11,457 nt of DNA from Saksenaea vasiformis B4078. Its lineage: Eukaryota > Mucoromycota > Mucoromycetes > Mucorales > Saksenaeaceae. The notes beneath the pieces are model-generated. The model worked only from the letters and a program-made list of their open reading frames with translations. It made no database searches and was not told the origin of the DNA. The stretch is from contig JNDT01001247.1 of NCBI GenBank assembly GCA_000697055.1, positions 1-11,457 of the forward strand. The letters run 5' to 3'. Each line of letters begins with the position of its first letter. Position 1 is the first letter of the stretch. Shown here one piece after another: positions 1 to 8,104 of this stretch. A program made the translations under genes and the position numbers.

Positions 1-1272
1 ACAACGTAGAGAGCTGTAATCGAAAAATGAAGAAGATCTTTTTGAAATAGGTTGGATAATTTTCTTTGTAGGTATCGTATGGTCAGTAATCGGAATAAAG
101 AATATTGATGTAAAAACTCTTTCTATAAAAAATCGATAATCTAAAAAAGGCCAAATACCGATATCTATCTGACTTTGATGTCACAGACTTTTATATCACT
201 ATGCCCGGTATGCAGTTAAATTTTTGTGTGAGGCTACTGTCACTCATGATTTCGCTCGTATACATACTATTCATTGTCTTCAGCTTCGCTGTCTCCTGAC
301 TACACTGGCTATCATTCGTAGATGCATCTCGCATATACTGGAGGTAATGCTGCACATCTGCTTTCAGAGCAAAAACAGTATCTTCATCAAAAACTTCAAC
401 TTTTTTGTGAACTTTGCTGAGAAATGGCTTCTTCTTTGCGATATGACTGCATAATACACAAGTTTATGAATACAACAACCTTTGGAAGCTCCTAAAAATT
501 TTTGCCAATTTTTTTGTCATGTGACTGTACTACAATCTATGTATATATACTTGTATTCACATATATTATGGATAACTTTTCAGTCATTTTCAGTATAACC
601 GTGTTCCTAATTTTTTACCTACTACAAACCGACACATCAAACCAGCAAGGGTTCAAAGATCACAGCGACAATTTTTTTTTCTTCTACTACGAAGCACAGT
701 ACCACATCGGGGGTCGAAGTGGAGCCAACCGGGTTTGGAATAGGAATGAGCGACGTGGTACGGCCCACCTGATGGTATCATCGATACCTTGTTTTCCCTG
801 CTGTATTTATAGAGTCAAGCGTCAGCGCGAAAAACGAAAAGATATACAGTACGCGCGCCTAAAATTGTACTTTTGGTGAATTGAAAGCTTCGATGTAATT
901 AGAACAAATTTAATACCCAATCGCAATCCCTTACAACCTGGAGATTCATTAGGATAGATAGGCATAGATCACACAGACGCGATGGAAAAAAAAACAGATC
1001 CTTACGAGGAGATCCAAAACTTGGCACTAAATATAAAGAGAACTGCTTCTTACTAGATTATCAATCGTGGACCCTTCAGTCTAGAGATCTGTTCCGACTG
1101 ACAGCTATAGATAACAGAAACGCAGCAAAAAACACAATAACAGTAGCCGCTTCCGAAGAGATCCGGAAGTGGAGCTCCAGAGGGTAATTAAAAACGAAGT
1201 CTTTGTGAACTGTGATTTTGCAATCTGAATCATGTCTAGCAATAGCAATAACATAAGCAGCTTCCGTACTAA
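1..1272. other. Intergenic DNA, no convincing gene
   Basis: I see no gene here. The open frames are short (up to 125 codons), of biased composition, and match no family I know. A perfect 6-bp hairpin GGTATC-ATC-GATACC lies at 774-788, and a TATA-like TATTTATAG lies at about 803-811, but no coding start follows them. The right edge probably belongs to the 5' flank of the transposase relic that begins near 1273. An ATG at 1232 opens a 26-codon frame that may be the shifted N-terminus of that relic. Confidence 0.5.
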
Positions 1273-2006
1273 GGCTGCTCTCAACAATTCTCATTGTTTG
1301 GCGATATGTTAGAAGGCACAGCAGACAAAAATCTCGCAGAAAGATTTGGCTTTGTCGGCATACAACACATTCAGTCTAAACAGGGCTCCAACGCATGCAG
1401 CAATCTCGTTCATCCTAAAGAGAAAAAGCGAGTACTTGGGTACGAATGATCAGGAACTTCAAGCTAAGCGACGAAGGGCAGCTGCATTTCCAGATCTGGA
1501 GAAGATCTTGGCTGCATGGGTTAATTAAGCGGCGGCCAATAAGATCCCAATCAATCGTCACGTTGTTAGGGATCAGGCTTTACGGCTTGCAAGGAAGTTA
1601 AATCTGGATACATGCAACTTCGACCTCTCCGATGGATGGCTTACCAACTTCGAAAAGTGCAATAGTTTCCATTGTCACGACATTTACAGTGAAGCTGGGT
1701 CTGTTAACCTTGACCAGGAGTCAATCCAAGTAAGAATTACCGAGATAAAGAAGAAAATTGAAGAGTATACACCTTCCTGTGTGTATAACTTGGACGAGGC
1801 TGGATTGTGCTATAGCCAAGTTCCTGCAAGGAACACTTTCAGAGAGCCTATTGCCGGTCTAAAGCGAAAAAAGACCGATTGGCCGTTGTACTGGCTGCCA
1901 ATGCTGAGGACTCCCACAGATTGCCATTGGTATTCATTGGAAAGTACAAGAAACCAAGGTGTTTCGAGAAAAAGTCATGTACAGTGTTAAACTATGGATC
2001 AAGTAC
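1273..2006 (+). pseudogene. Decayed pogo/Tigger-type (CENP-B-like) DDE transposase, 3' truncated
   Basis: This is a relic of a cut-and-paste transposase of the pogo/Tigger group. Three parts can be read. (1) An N-terminal helix-turn-helix runs from GTADKNLAERFG (1315-1350) to a block reading HAAISFILKRKSEYL (from about 1394). The frame changes between the two, around 1350-1385. (2) A CENP-B-type second DNA-binding domain runs from about 1487 to 1665. It contains AWVN, then a TAA stop at 1526-1528 where family members keep an open frame, then AAANKIPI and DGWLTNFEK. (3) The start of the DDE domain reads VYNLDEAGLCY at about 1779-1811, where the Asp of LDE is the first catalytic residue. Near 1857 the frame shifts by one lost base and continues as KDRLAVVLAANA and LPLVFIGKYKKPRCF to about 1998. 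The remaining catalytic Asp residues are absent. The family call is from motif memory; the stop and frame changes are seen directly. It cannot make a working transposase. Confidence 0.82.
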
Positions 2007-2022
2007 GACTTGCTGTACTTGA
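1999..2022. repeat. 8-bp perfect inverted repeat at the transposase-transposase junction
   Basis: TCAAGTAC (1999-2006) and GTACTTGA (2015-2022) are perfect inverted copies around an 8-nt spacer. The repeat lies exactly where the plus-strand pogo-like frame and the minus-strand mariner-like frame both stop resembling their families. It may be chance, a join scar, or part of a terminal repeat; the sequence alone does not decide. Confidence 0.6.
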
Positions 2023-2822
2023 CTTCTTTGACAATTCTTTTGCCCTTTTTCGTTATCGTCGCCTTGGTATCTCTGATGTACATGTATTGTGGGTACGTCT
2101 GGCCATTTAGCACAAACTCCGTATGATGCATAGCACACTGATCAGGTTCAGATATGACTCTGTCCTTTAGAGCCATTCTACTAGCAAGCAACGCATCTTT
2201 CTTGTAGGCGTTATGGTTGCTACTCTGGTCGAACAAGAACACTGCCTTGCAACCGGGATGCAGCAACTCAGAGGGGAATTGCATTCTTTAGGAGTTGTTC
2301 AAGCATGTGTTCGCTTGTCCACCAGCTATCGCGATTTGTACCCGCGTAAAACTTGTGTCGTGATGTCCAAGCACCGCTTCTCATTGTTCCATGGCAAGCG
2401 CACTGGAACTCGCTTATCATAATGGACATCCCTGGGCTTTTCTTGCGGATCGGATTTTCACCCTCTTGGAGCCACATCGTTTGCTTTCCGTCATTTGCGT
2501 AAAAGGTAGACTCATCGTGTGTCACCAAAACATGCTTCATATCACCAGCAGTTAATGTTGGCTCTACAACGATATTCGCATTTTCGCCTTCGTAACTCTC
2601 CATCAAGTGCTTATATGTCATCATCCGCGTAGCCCACTCTTCACGATACGCAGCCACATCTGACCGTTCATGTCCATCAACGAAAACATCCTTCTTATTA
2701 CTACGGAAGCTATAGCCCCATTCATGCATGTATTTCCAGAGAGTGCTAATAGCAATGCTTCCAGGTGTGATAAATGGATAGATCAAAAAAATAGGAAAAT
2801 CAGACGAGTAAATCCTTTGAGA
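2004..2822 (-). pseudogene. Decayed Tc1/mariner/IS630-like DDE transposase, both ends incomplete
   Basis: This is a relic of a fungal DDE transposase. The upstream part (2822 down to about 2272) has a helix-turn-helix-like segment (ISTLWKYMHEWGYSF) followed by DVFVDGHERSDVAAYREEW, a block that precedes the catalytic core in this family. The first catalytic Asp is in VLVTHDESTFYANDG (codon 2514-2516). SPGMSIMISEFQC and HKFYAGTNRDSWW follow. At about 2270-2272 the frame breaks (a TGA follows NAIPL) and continues one base over as LLHPGCKAVFLFDQSSNHNAY, which holds the second catalytic Asp (codon 2228-2230). The net change equals two lost bases or one gained. The C-terminal KRIVKEVKYSK is recognisable to about 2007, after which the frame runs into sequence of the neighbouring pogo-like relic. 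The N-terminal domain is missing or beyond recognition above 2822. The superfamily is inferred from motif order; I do not know the exact clade. Confidence 0.8.
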
Positions 2823-3156
2823 CTCTTTTCAACTGTCCAGTTCAATAAAAAAGAGATGTCGTTCTAGTACATCATTTTCTATCCTATTTATATTCAAGAA
2901 TTAGAGTGGAGCTTGTAGAAAGGTCATGGTTGGGTAAAACATGTCCTTTCGGGTGTCTTGGTACTCTTATCTTGTCCGTCATATTCTTCTTGTTCTTTTC
3001 TGCTGTGATCTTGGATCAAGCGGAGTTATTTCATGTACCTGATCTTTAATTTCACTCAGATCAGGATACTCAGTTCTGCACTAATTATAGGTGACTCTCT
3101 GAGTTTATTTCATTACGGTCATTACCGATATGACTTATACATCAATATGAGTCGTC
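2823..3156. other. Spacer between two transposon relics
   Basis: There is no convincing gene. An imperfect hairpin pairs GTACCTGATC (about 3034-3043) with GATCAGGATAC (about 3059-3069). CATTAC is directly repeated near 3111-3125. A 32-codon minus-strand frame starting near 2983 (MTDKIRVPRHPKGH) is basic and could be a remnant of the N-terminus of either flanking element, but I recognise no motif. I found no matching terminal repeats for the large element to the right. Confidence 0.4.
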
Positions 3157-3393
3157 CTATACGACACCAGGGACGCCGAGTTTCTGTGGAAGACGTTCAC
3201 ACTCGGAGACTGGTATAGGGCAGATACCAAATTGCTCGTTGGATGATCGGAACGCAAGATGGTTTGGAAATACGCTTCCATGGTCGTGTGGTATAGGGTG
3301 CCCTAGACTCTTTCTGAGGAGTTGGATTTCTTCGCAGAGCCAGGGCTCGTAATGCCCAGCATGAATATGCCCAAGCCTGTTTTTGCTTCCCGC

Positions 3394-3440
3394 CTTAATT
3401 TTGTAATTTAGCTATAGCTAACGACTTCTGTTGAACTTAC
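3394..3440 (-). other. Intron near the 3' end of the exonuclease/transposase-like gene
   Basis: A 47-nt intron on the minus strand has a GTAAGT donor at 3440 and ends in TTAAG at 3394. Splicing joins RLRHNTD in phase 0 to AGSKNRLG and GHYEPWL, giving the continuous block expected for this family. Without splicing the frame ends at a TAA after eleven codons. Other AG sites give the wrong frame or a very short intron. Confidence 0.7.
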
Positions 3441-3939
3441 ATCAGTGTTGTGACGCAGGCGATAATCTGCCAATGCACAGTCTGCAAAATGTGGTCCAGC
3501 ACCAAATGAGCCAAACTTCCTGATTATGTTTTGGCGCACTCCACCTTCGATGGAATTGGTGCCACGCGTGCACGATACAATGGCAGATTGCTCTTGTCTA
3601 CGCCAATTTTAAAATAATAAGAGATTCCGGGTATAACCGACACGTGTCCTTGTCGAATGGAATCTAGTATACGTTTTGCTTGGGTATTTGCCTGCAGGTC
3701 AATGAGAGGGAGACCAGTCCTGTTGCATCGCAGCGGCCCAAATGCATTCAGCAGGGAATTGACAACTGGGTATAACTCCTCTGGAGGAGGGACAACGCGC
3801 CTGACTCTACGAAAGACCCATGATGGGCTTTCGTTCAACGCCTTTTCCCACGAACTCCCTTGGCTTTCAAGGTAAGTCTTTACTATCCTGTGATCTTCTG
3901 CGTCGGCAACGAATATGGCATCCCGCAGATGACGCGAGA

Positions 3940-4075
3940 ATTCTTTCGCGAGTCCATGCCGCTTGGACACTTTGATCATATCCATCAAGTGGAAGATGTC
4001 CTTTAGCACTCTCGTTGTCGGCTGAGTTGCTGTTGGCTACTCGACACAGGTAGGCGAGGGATGACTGGAACCAAG
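3940..4075 (-). other. Frame change in the acidic linker: weak intron or one-base loss
   Basis: The frame coming from the exonuclease tail ends at TAA (4003-4005). The next conserved block, VLKDIFHLMD, lies in another frame that is open from just after a TAG at about 4035. Two readings fit. Either an intron uses a weak GTTCCA donor near 4069 and ends at an AG near 4020, or one base has been lost. The poor donor compared with GTAAAG, GTATGA and GTAAGT elsewhere in the gene makes the frame loss at least as likely. Confidence 0.45.
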
Positions 4076-4528
4076 GATGGCGCGTTTGGTCCTTCTTCTT
4101 CATCTGAGCTACTGCTACTACAGGTACTTCCATCATCATCAGCCGTGTCAGTTTCGTACGTATCCAGTATGTCTGAGGAGTCATCAGTAGCGGCTGGTGC
4201 TGGCGATGGATGTGCCCGGAGGAAATTGTTGCGCAGTGCTGCAATGTCAACAATTGCTGAAAAAGGTGGTGGACCAAATCGCCCCAAGTCCTTTTCATGA
4301 ATGGGAAGGATCATCCCGGGTATAAGAACTTCCTCGATGGATATAAGCGCCTGTCTCTTGCGAATCGCGATCCTTTGGAAGACTGAAGGTTGCTCAGAGA
4401 TAGTACCATACGCAGCTGGCCTTGAAGTACTACCAGGGAATAAAGCAACCTCCATCCCTGGAACTACAGGAGCGACCACGCGTTGGCAAACGTCTCTAAG
4501 CTTTTGGTATACTTCGAGCGATACCCAA

Positions 4529-4791
4529 GGCGGATGTCCTGAAGGTTTGTAGATATGAGATCGTTTTCTGAATCAAAAGATGACGAATAAATATGCAACG
4601 TTTGAGCGGCCGCCGATGTTCGAAGAAATATGATCAATTGAAATGATCACCGCTGTACAATAGCATAAACGCTTCTAAAGAGGACGCACTCATTTTATTT
4701 AGAAGGGGTCGTTTGAAAGAGATGACGTGTGATGTGCAAACACGCAGCATTTACTAAACTTTCGGACGTTCCGATGAGACACGACCATCCT
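4529..4791. mobile_element. Small non-coding insertion (MITE-like) with 5-bp target duplication
   Basis: CCCAA occurs at both edges (4524-4528 and 4792-4796). Removing the insert with one CCCAA joins minus-strand GAT-ACT-TGG to GTA-TCG-CTC, restoring the exonuclease's last helix without any frame change. The ends are only imperfectly inverted: GGCGGATGTCCTG on the left against AGGATGGTCGTG on the right, sharing GGATG. The interior has stops in all frames and a TGATCA-ATTGAAA-TGATCA inverted repeat near 4631-4649. Alternatively, a GTCGTG donor near 4782 and a TTCAG acceptor near 4538 would splice most of it out in frame and leave a few extra residues, so it might be tolerated as an intron. An insertion is my preferred reading; the element type is unknown. 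Confidence 0.65.
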
Positions 4792-5027
4792 CCCAAGTAT
4801 CCAACGCAGCGTAATGAATTTGCTCATCAGTAAGTTGTTCCGAATCCCAGTTACTGAGCCGTACGTCGTTGCATTTAGGGAGCTTATGCTTAAGGACAGT
4901 GGCGCAGATATCCGCCAGTCTCATGCAGCCATTTTCAATCGCACCCTTGTCCTTGCAAAATGTACCGAGCTCAATGGATCCACGACAAGCAATACTGTAG
5001 TCACGGTTCAACTTCGCAAAATCGCCT

Positions 5028-5058
5028 CCAACTTGGCGCCCAACTTGGCGCCCAACTT
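5028..5058. repeat. 12-bp tandem repeat, about 2.6 copies, inside the exonuclease
   Basis: The unit CCAACTTGGCGC occurs at 5028-5039 and 5040-5051, with a partial third copy at 5052-5058. On the minus strand it encodes VGRQVGRQVGGD, where relatives as I remember them have a single VG-x-x-VGGD. The extra unit adds four residues just before the exo II Asp and keeps the frame. It looks like a replication-slippage duplication. Confidence 0.85.
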
Positions 5059-6112
5059 TGATAACACTTGCATCTTTCAGAAAAGCAGCCAAAGATGTAG
5101 GAATATGGTTACGCAAGTGGATTACCAAAACTTTCTTCTCGTATGCGATCTGTACGACGGAGACTTTGCTGGCTCTTGCCGTGGATCTGTCAAAGTGCCA
5201 TTCACAGTCAAAGCCTGTGACAAGCTTCCTCCGTGGTGTGCTTTCATGCATCAGAAGCCTACCGCTTTGTTGATGCATTCACTATCTTGCAGATAGTAGA
5301 CGTTGACATCGTTTGGGATCCGAATGAGGTCCATGTCGTCAGTGGATTGCTGGACATGTGTTTGAACTCCAAGCTTTAGCGAAGGGAGAACGGATTCGAG
5401 GAATTCCTTGTCAGCAGCGACATTGTCTGTGAAAAATGTCTCTGGTTGTTGATGGCCATAGAGTTGGTATGCTTTGCGCATTTCTTCGAATGGGCCCTTT
5501 AGATGTGTCAAAGACTTGGTCGGTACCAAAAGTTGCATGCTAATCTCTTCGTACTCGTTACATAAAGTATACAGAGCACTGAATGCTGGTGTGCGTTCTT
5601 CTAATGTTGCCATATGTTTGATAATCTTGAACGAGTGATTACCCTTCAGGACTTCGCCATCCAGCATCATCATCCTTTTGTCCAATTCAGGGCGAAGTCG
5701 GTCGATCAGCGATGTATATACCCGGCGCAGATATGCAGCCAATGGCACATCGCCAGCGTACCCAGATTGATCTCGGAACGCAGAAAATGGTGGATACGTA
5801 GTATCTCCGAAGTGGTCCGCGAGATGTTTCTTTGCCTTCACCGTACGCAAGTACATAGCTTCCAAGCGATCATGTGTGATCATGTGCAGTTCGCGTAATA
5901 AGTTGGCAAAACGCTTGGGACCACCAGAATTTTGAACTGACCAACGTAACTGATCACAGAGATCTCTGGAGACACCACTACGGTGAGTCAGATGGGCCGG
6001 GAATTGTGCCTGGAGATTTTCCGGAAGGCGCGTAAGAATTCGACTATCATCGCCATTGAGGGTTGTTGTGCAGGATGTGCGACGATATCGCATTGACATG
6101 ATGTAAAAGCAA

Positions 6113-6171
6113 CCGTACATATCGTGGTGTTATTACTGCTACAATCATCATGATGAATAACTTGCTCATAC
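6113..6171 (-). other. Intron with an apparently destroyed 3' splice site
   Basis: A good donor, GTATGAG, begins at 6171 directly after the DUF6729 block ending ARRVIDMK. To join CFYIMSMRY in frame the intron must end at 6113, giving 59 nt, a normal length here. The last bases read TACGG instead of TACAG. All AG sites between donor and exon give the wrong frame or run into TAA TAA just upstream of the exon. A single A-to-G change of the acceptor explains this. The other reading is an unrelated indel that broke the frame. Confidence 0.55.
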
Positions 6172-6734
6172 CATTTCATGTCAATCACTCGACGAGCATG
6201 TGGATTCTTGTTATATCCCTTGGTTTCCAGGAACGAACCGCAGTCTGGACATCTCAGTCTTTCAGAGACAAGGAGAGACGGTGTCCAAAGATATATCCTA
6301 GGATGATACAATAAACTTGGGTCTAGCCTTTTTTGGAGGGCAACGAGAGACGGTAACGGATCAATCCAGAATGACCATCCTTTCTTATATTCATCTGGTT
6401 TTATCATTCCTCTCTGCAATTTCTCCTGGATCGATGCAAAATATCTTGCCATTACGCCATTTGGGTCTTCTTCAATAGCGTCTTCATCAACATCATTGCC
6501 CTCATCGGCTTGGGATTCTTCTTCATCGGCACCTACGACCGATCCTTCCTGTTCATCGATCATTGCCATGTGCTCCAAGCCAAACTCTGTAAAAGGAATC
6601 TCATCCCGAGTTCCACTGGTACTTTCAGCATCTGCAACCGATAGATCGCGCTGGCTCGGTCCAGATTCCGGCGTGGATTCAGCAGTTCGTATTAAAGAGC
6701 CTAGGCCTAGCCTGTCATCGCTGGTATCCATTGC

Positions 6735-6788
6735 CTTTCAGAAGCATAATGAATTTAGAACTGTCAGGGGAAACTGAACTCGCTTTAC
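6735..6788 (-). other. First intron of the DUF6729/exonuclease gene
   Basis: A 54-nt intron on the minus strand has a GTAAAG donor at 6788 and an acceptor ending CTGAAAG at 6735. It joins exon 1 (ending CDIGE) in phase 0 to the exon starting AMDTSDD. Without splicing exon 1 runs to a stop after 84 codons. Size and signals match the two introns of the transporter gene at the right of the window. Confidence 0.75.
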
Positions 6789-6992
6789 CTCTCCGATATC
6801 ACATTCATTACTAAACCTTGTGGAATCGATCGATATTTCCTGAGAGCTGGAACTGGCTATCGACTGAGCTAAAGGAACCCTGGATGGGCTAGCATAAGCT
6901 AGTCTCTGCTGTCCCCTTGGCAGCGCAGTAACTTTCTTAGGCCGTCCGGCCTTATGACCCTTGCAGTTTTTTGTACCTTTTGTTCGTGCCAT

Positions 6993-7770
6993 TTTACAAT
7001 TTGGATTTTATATGGTGTGTGGACACGCGTAAATAGCAAGGTACCTTATACTTAATTTATTTGACGGCCATTTATTTATAAAGATTTTGATGTGGCGGAC
7101 GTCCAAAACACCAACTGAAAACTGTAGAGATGATGTGATGTTTGAAACCGTCGTGAACTACCACGACTCTACGTAGTTTGCTGTCCGATAAACGTCGAAT
7201 AACTCGAGAATGCATGTGAACTCGAACAAACATATCCTTCCCTTTGCTATAAACACGATCCCCTTTTTTTTCTCTTCCGTTATGTTTCATTAAATCCATT
7301 TACGAGCATAGGGCATATAAAGTTGTGGGTAGAACGATTCGACTGTCGTGCACAATACTGAACATGAGACTGAGGGCAGCCCCACTGACATCAGCGGCAG
7401 TTGAATCATGAAGTCCCAATGGAGGCATTCGATTGGATTGGTATGTGCAGATTAAGGTTCACTAAGTCCCATATGAGCCATTCTATTGGCTGCCCAAACC
7501 CCCAGGTATGGGAGCCGTCCCTCCTCCAAGGCTCCAGAGGCCCACCCAAGAGGTCCAAGGTGACCTCTGCGAGCGTCGTTTTGGTGTGTATTCTGGGTAG
7601 CCGGCAGTTCCTCAACGCAACGCGTCAGCCTGCCAAACCAATTTATCCACTCGGCAGGTGATCCTGATTATTCAACATACCGATCATATGCGCAGGAGAT
7701 CGTATTCGAGATTGGAGCTTACATGTTGGCTATGCACTGTATGTTTTTAGTTGCACTTGTTGTGTCTGTG
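6993..7770. other. Promoter side of the element and unassigned DNA
   Basis: On the minus strand TATAAATAAA (7071-7080) lies about 78 nt upstream of the relic's ATG, a credible TATA box; a closer TATAAAA at 7006-7012 is only 14 nt away. A minus-strand frame of 75 codons (7072-7299, basic, MKHNGREKKGDRVYSKG) is unrecognised and overlaps this putative promoter. The stretch 7400-7660 is locally GC-richer and open in several frames on both strands, without a motif I know. A plus-strand frame without a good start (about 7567-7899) contains one hydrophobic stretch (MFLVALVVSVLPY) and could be a coding remnant. Confidence 0.35.
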
Positions 7771-8104
7771 CTACCATACACCATGATGATGAAGAACAGG
7801 CGCCAATGTTTTTGTACGGACGCAAGCAGAGTCCTTCATTCTATGGAAGAAAAATCCTACGGATCTGCCATCTCTGTAAAACAATGGGCCAGTCAGTAAG
7901 CGACAGCCAAACATCCTGAGCATGTTGCCTACGGCGCCTTCGATAGCGGGATCCGGCTCTACGGCCGTTGCAGTACTTACCATTACACCTACTTCCACGA
8001 CTGAACTCATCCCCATAATATGGTGGCTCGGAGTGTACATTTCATCAACATCTATGCCGCTCCCTAGAGGACCATTATATGTAGACTTCTCTATTACATA
8101 TCAG
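7771..8104 (-). CDS. Unrecognised open frame, possible 3' exon(s) of the gene at 8075-8560
   Basis: A minus-strand frame is open from about 8104 (STYNGPLGSGIDVDEMYTPS) through AVGNMLRMFGCRLLTGP to a stop at 7771-7773. I do not recognise it. It contains a textbook-like splice pair: a GTAAGT donor at 7980 and, after a CTGAC branch-like site, a TTTTACAG acceptor ending at 7874. Splicing there (107 nt) breaks the frame, whereas reading straight through keeps it. The gene model is therefore uncertain, and the strand assignment rests on amino-acid composition only. It may be a decayed or multi-exon gene. Confidence 0.25.

Larger units (their letters stand above)
4500..5220 (-). other. DEDDy 3'-5' exonuclease domain (RNase D / WRN type), split by insertion
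   Basis: Exo I is GFDCEW, with Asp at codon 5207-5209 and Glu at 5201-5203. Exo II is QVGGDFAKL, preceded by a tandem GRQV. Exo III is NWDSEQLTDEQIHYAALD, with Tyr at 4811-4813 and Asp at 4799-4801. All four acidic residues and the Tyr of the DEDDy class are therefore present. After YAALDTW the expected final helix (VSLEVYQKLRDV, about 4526-4491) is separated by the 263-bp insertion but lies in the same frame once the insertion is removed. Such domains degrade single strands from the 3' end using two metal ions; the role in this protein family is unknown to me. Confidence 0.85.
3157..6992 (-). pseudogene. Broken DUF6729 / DDE-like / 3'-5' exonuclease mobile-element protein
   Basis: The gene reads from ATG at 6992 down to TAG at 3157-3159. 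In order: an AT-hook (GRPKK, about residues 16-20); a Ser-rich then acidic linker (about 6600-6480); LYHPRIYLW and a CPDC zinc pair (6251-6240) with NPHARRVID; the second half of the zinc domain after an intron (CFYIMSMRY, about 6110-6082); the block THRSGVSRDLCDQLRW; an RNase H-like core with LDGEVLKGNHSFKI (about 5664-5623) and FFTDNVAADKEFL (Asp codon 5425-5427); a DEDDy exonuclease (about 5220-4500); an acidic Ser linker (about 4170-4070); VLKDIFHLMD (4008-3979), PPPEELYPVV, then RGTNSIEGGV (Glu codon 3546-3548), ADYRLRHNTD, GHYEPWL and FGICPIP. I recognise the architecture as a repeated fungal family with DUF6729 and exonuclease domains. That the core is DDE-like is my inference. This copy is interrupted by frame losses near 5259 and 3572, one more frame change near 4000-4070, a degenerate splice acceptor at 6113, and an insertion at 4529-4791. 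Confidence 0.82.

Noticed and set aside
502..879. 125-codon plus-strand open frame
   Set aside because: Low-complexity hydrophobic and aromatic composition, no motif, AT-rich context; likely chance.
3867..4298. 143-codon minus-strand frame overlapping the acidic linker
   Set aside because: A shadow frame of the linker and VLKDIFH block; the conserved motifs lie in the other frames.
7072..7299. 75-codon basic minus-strand frame
   Set aside because: No recognisable family, stop codon directly before its ATG, and it overlaps the likely promoter of the element; kept only as a note in the intergenic entry.
3157..7320. Terminal inverted repeats bounding the large element
   Set aside because: Comparison by eye of both flanks gave no convincing matching ends, so the limits given are those of the coding relic only.
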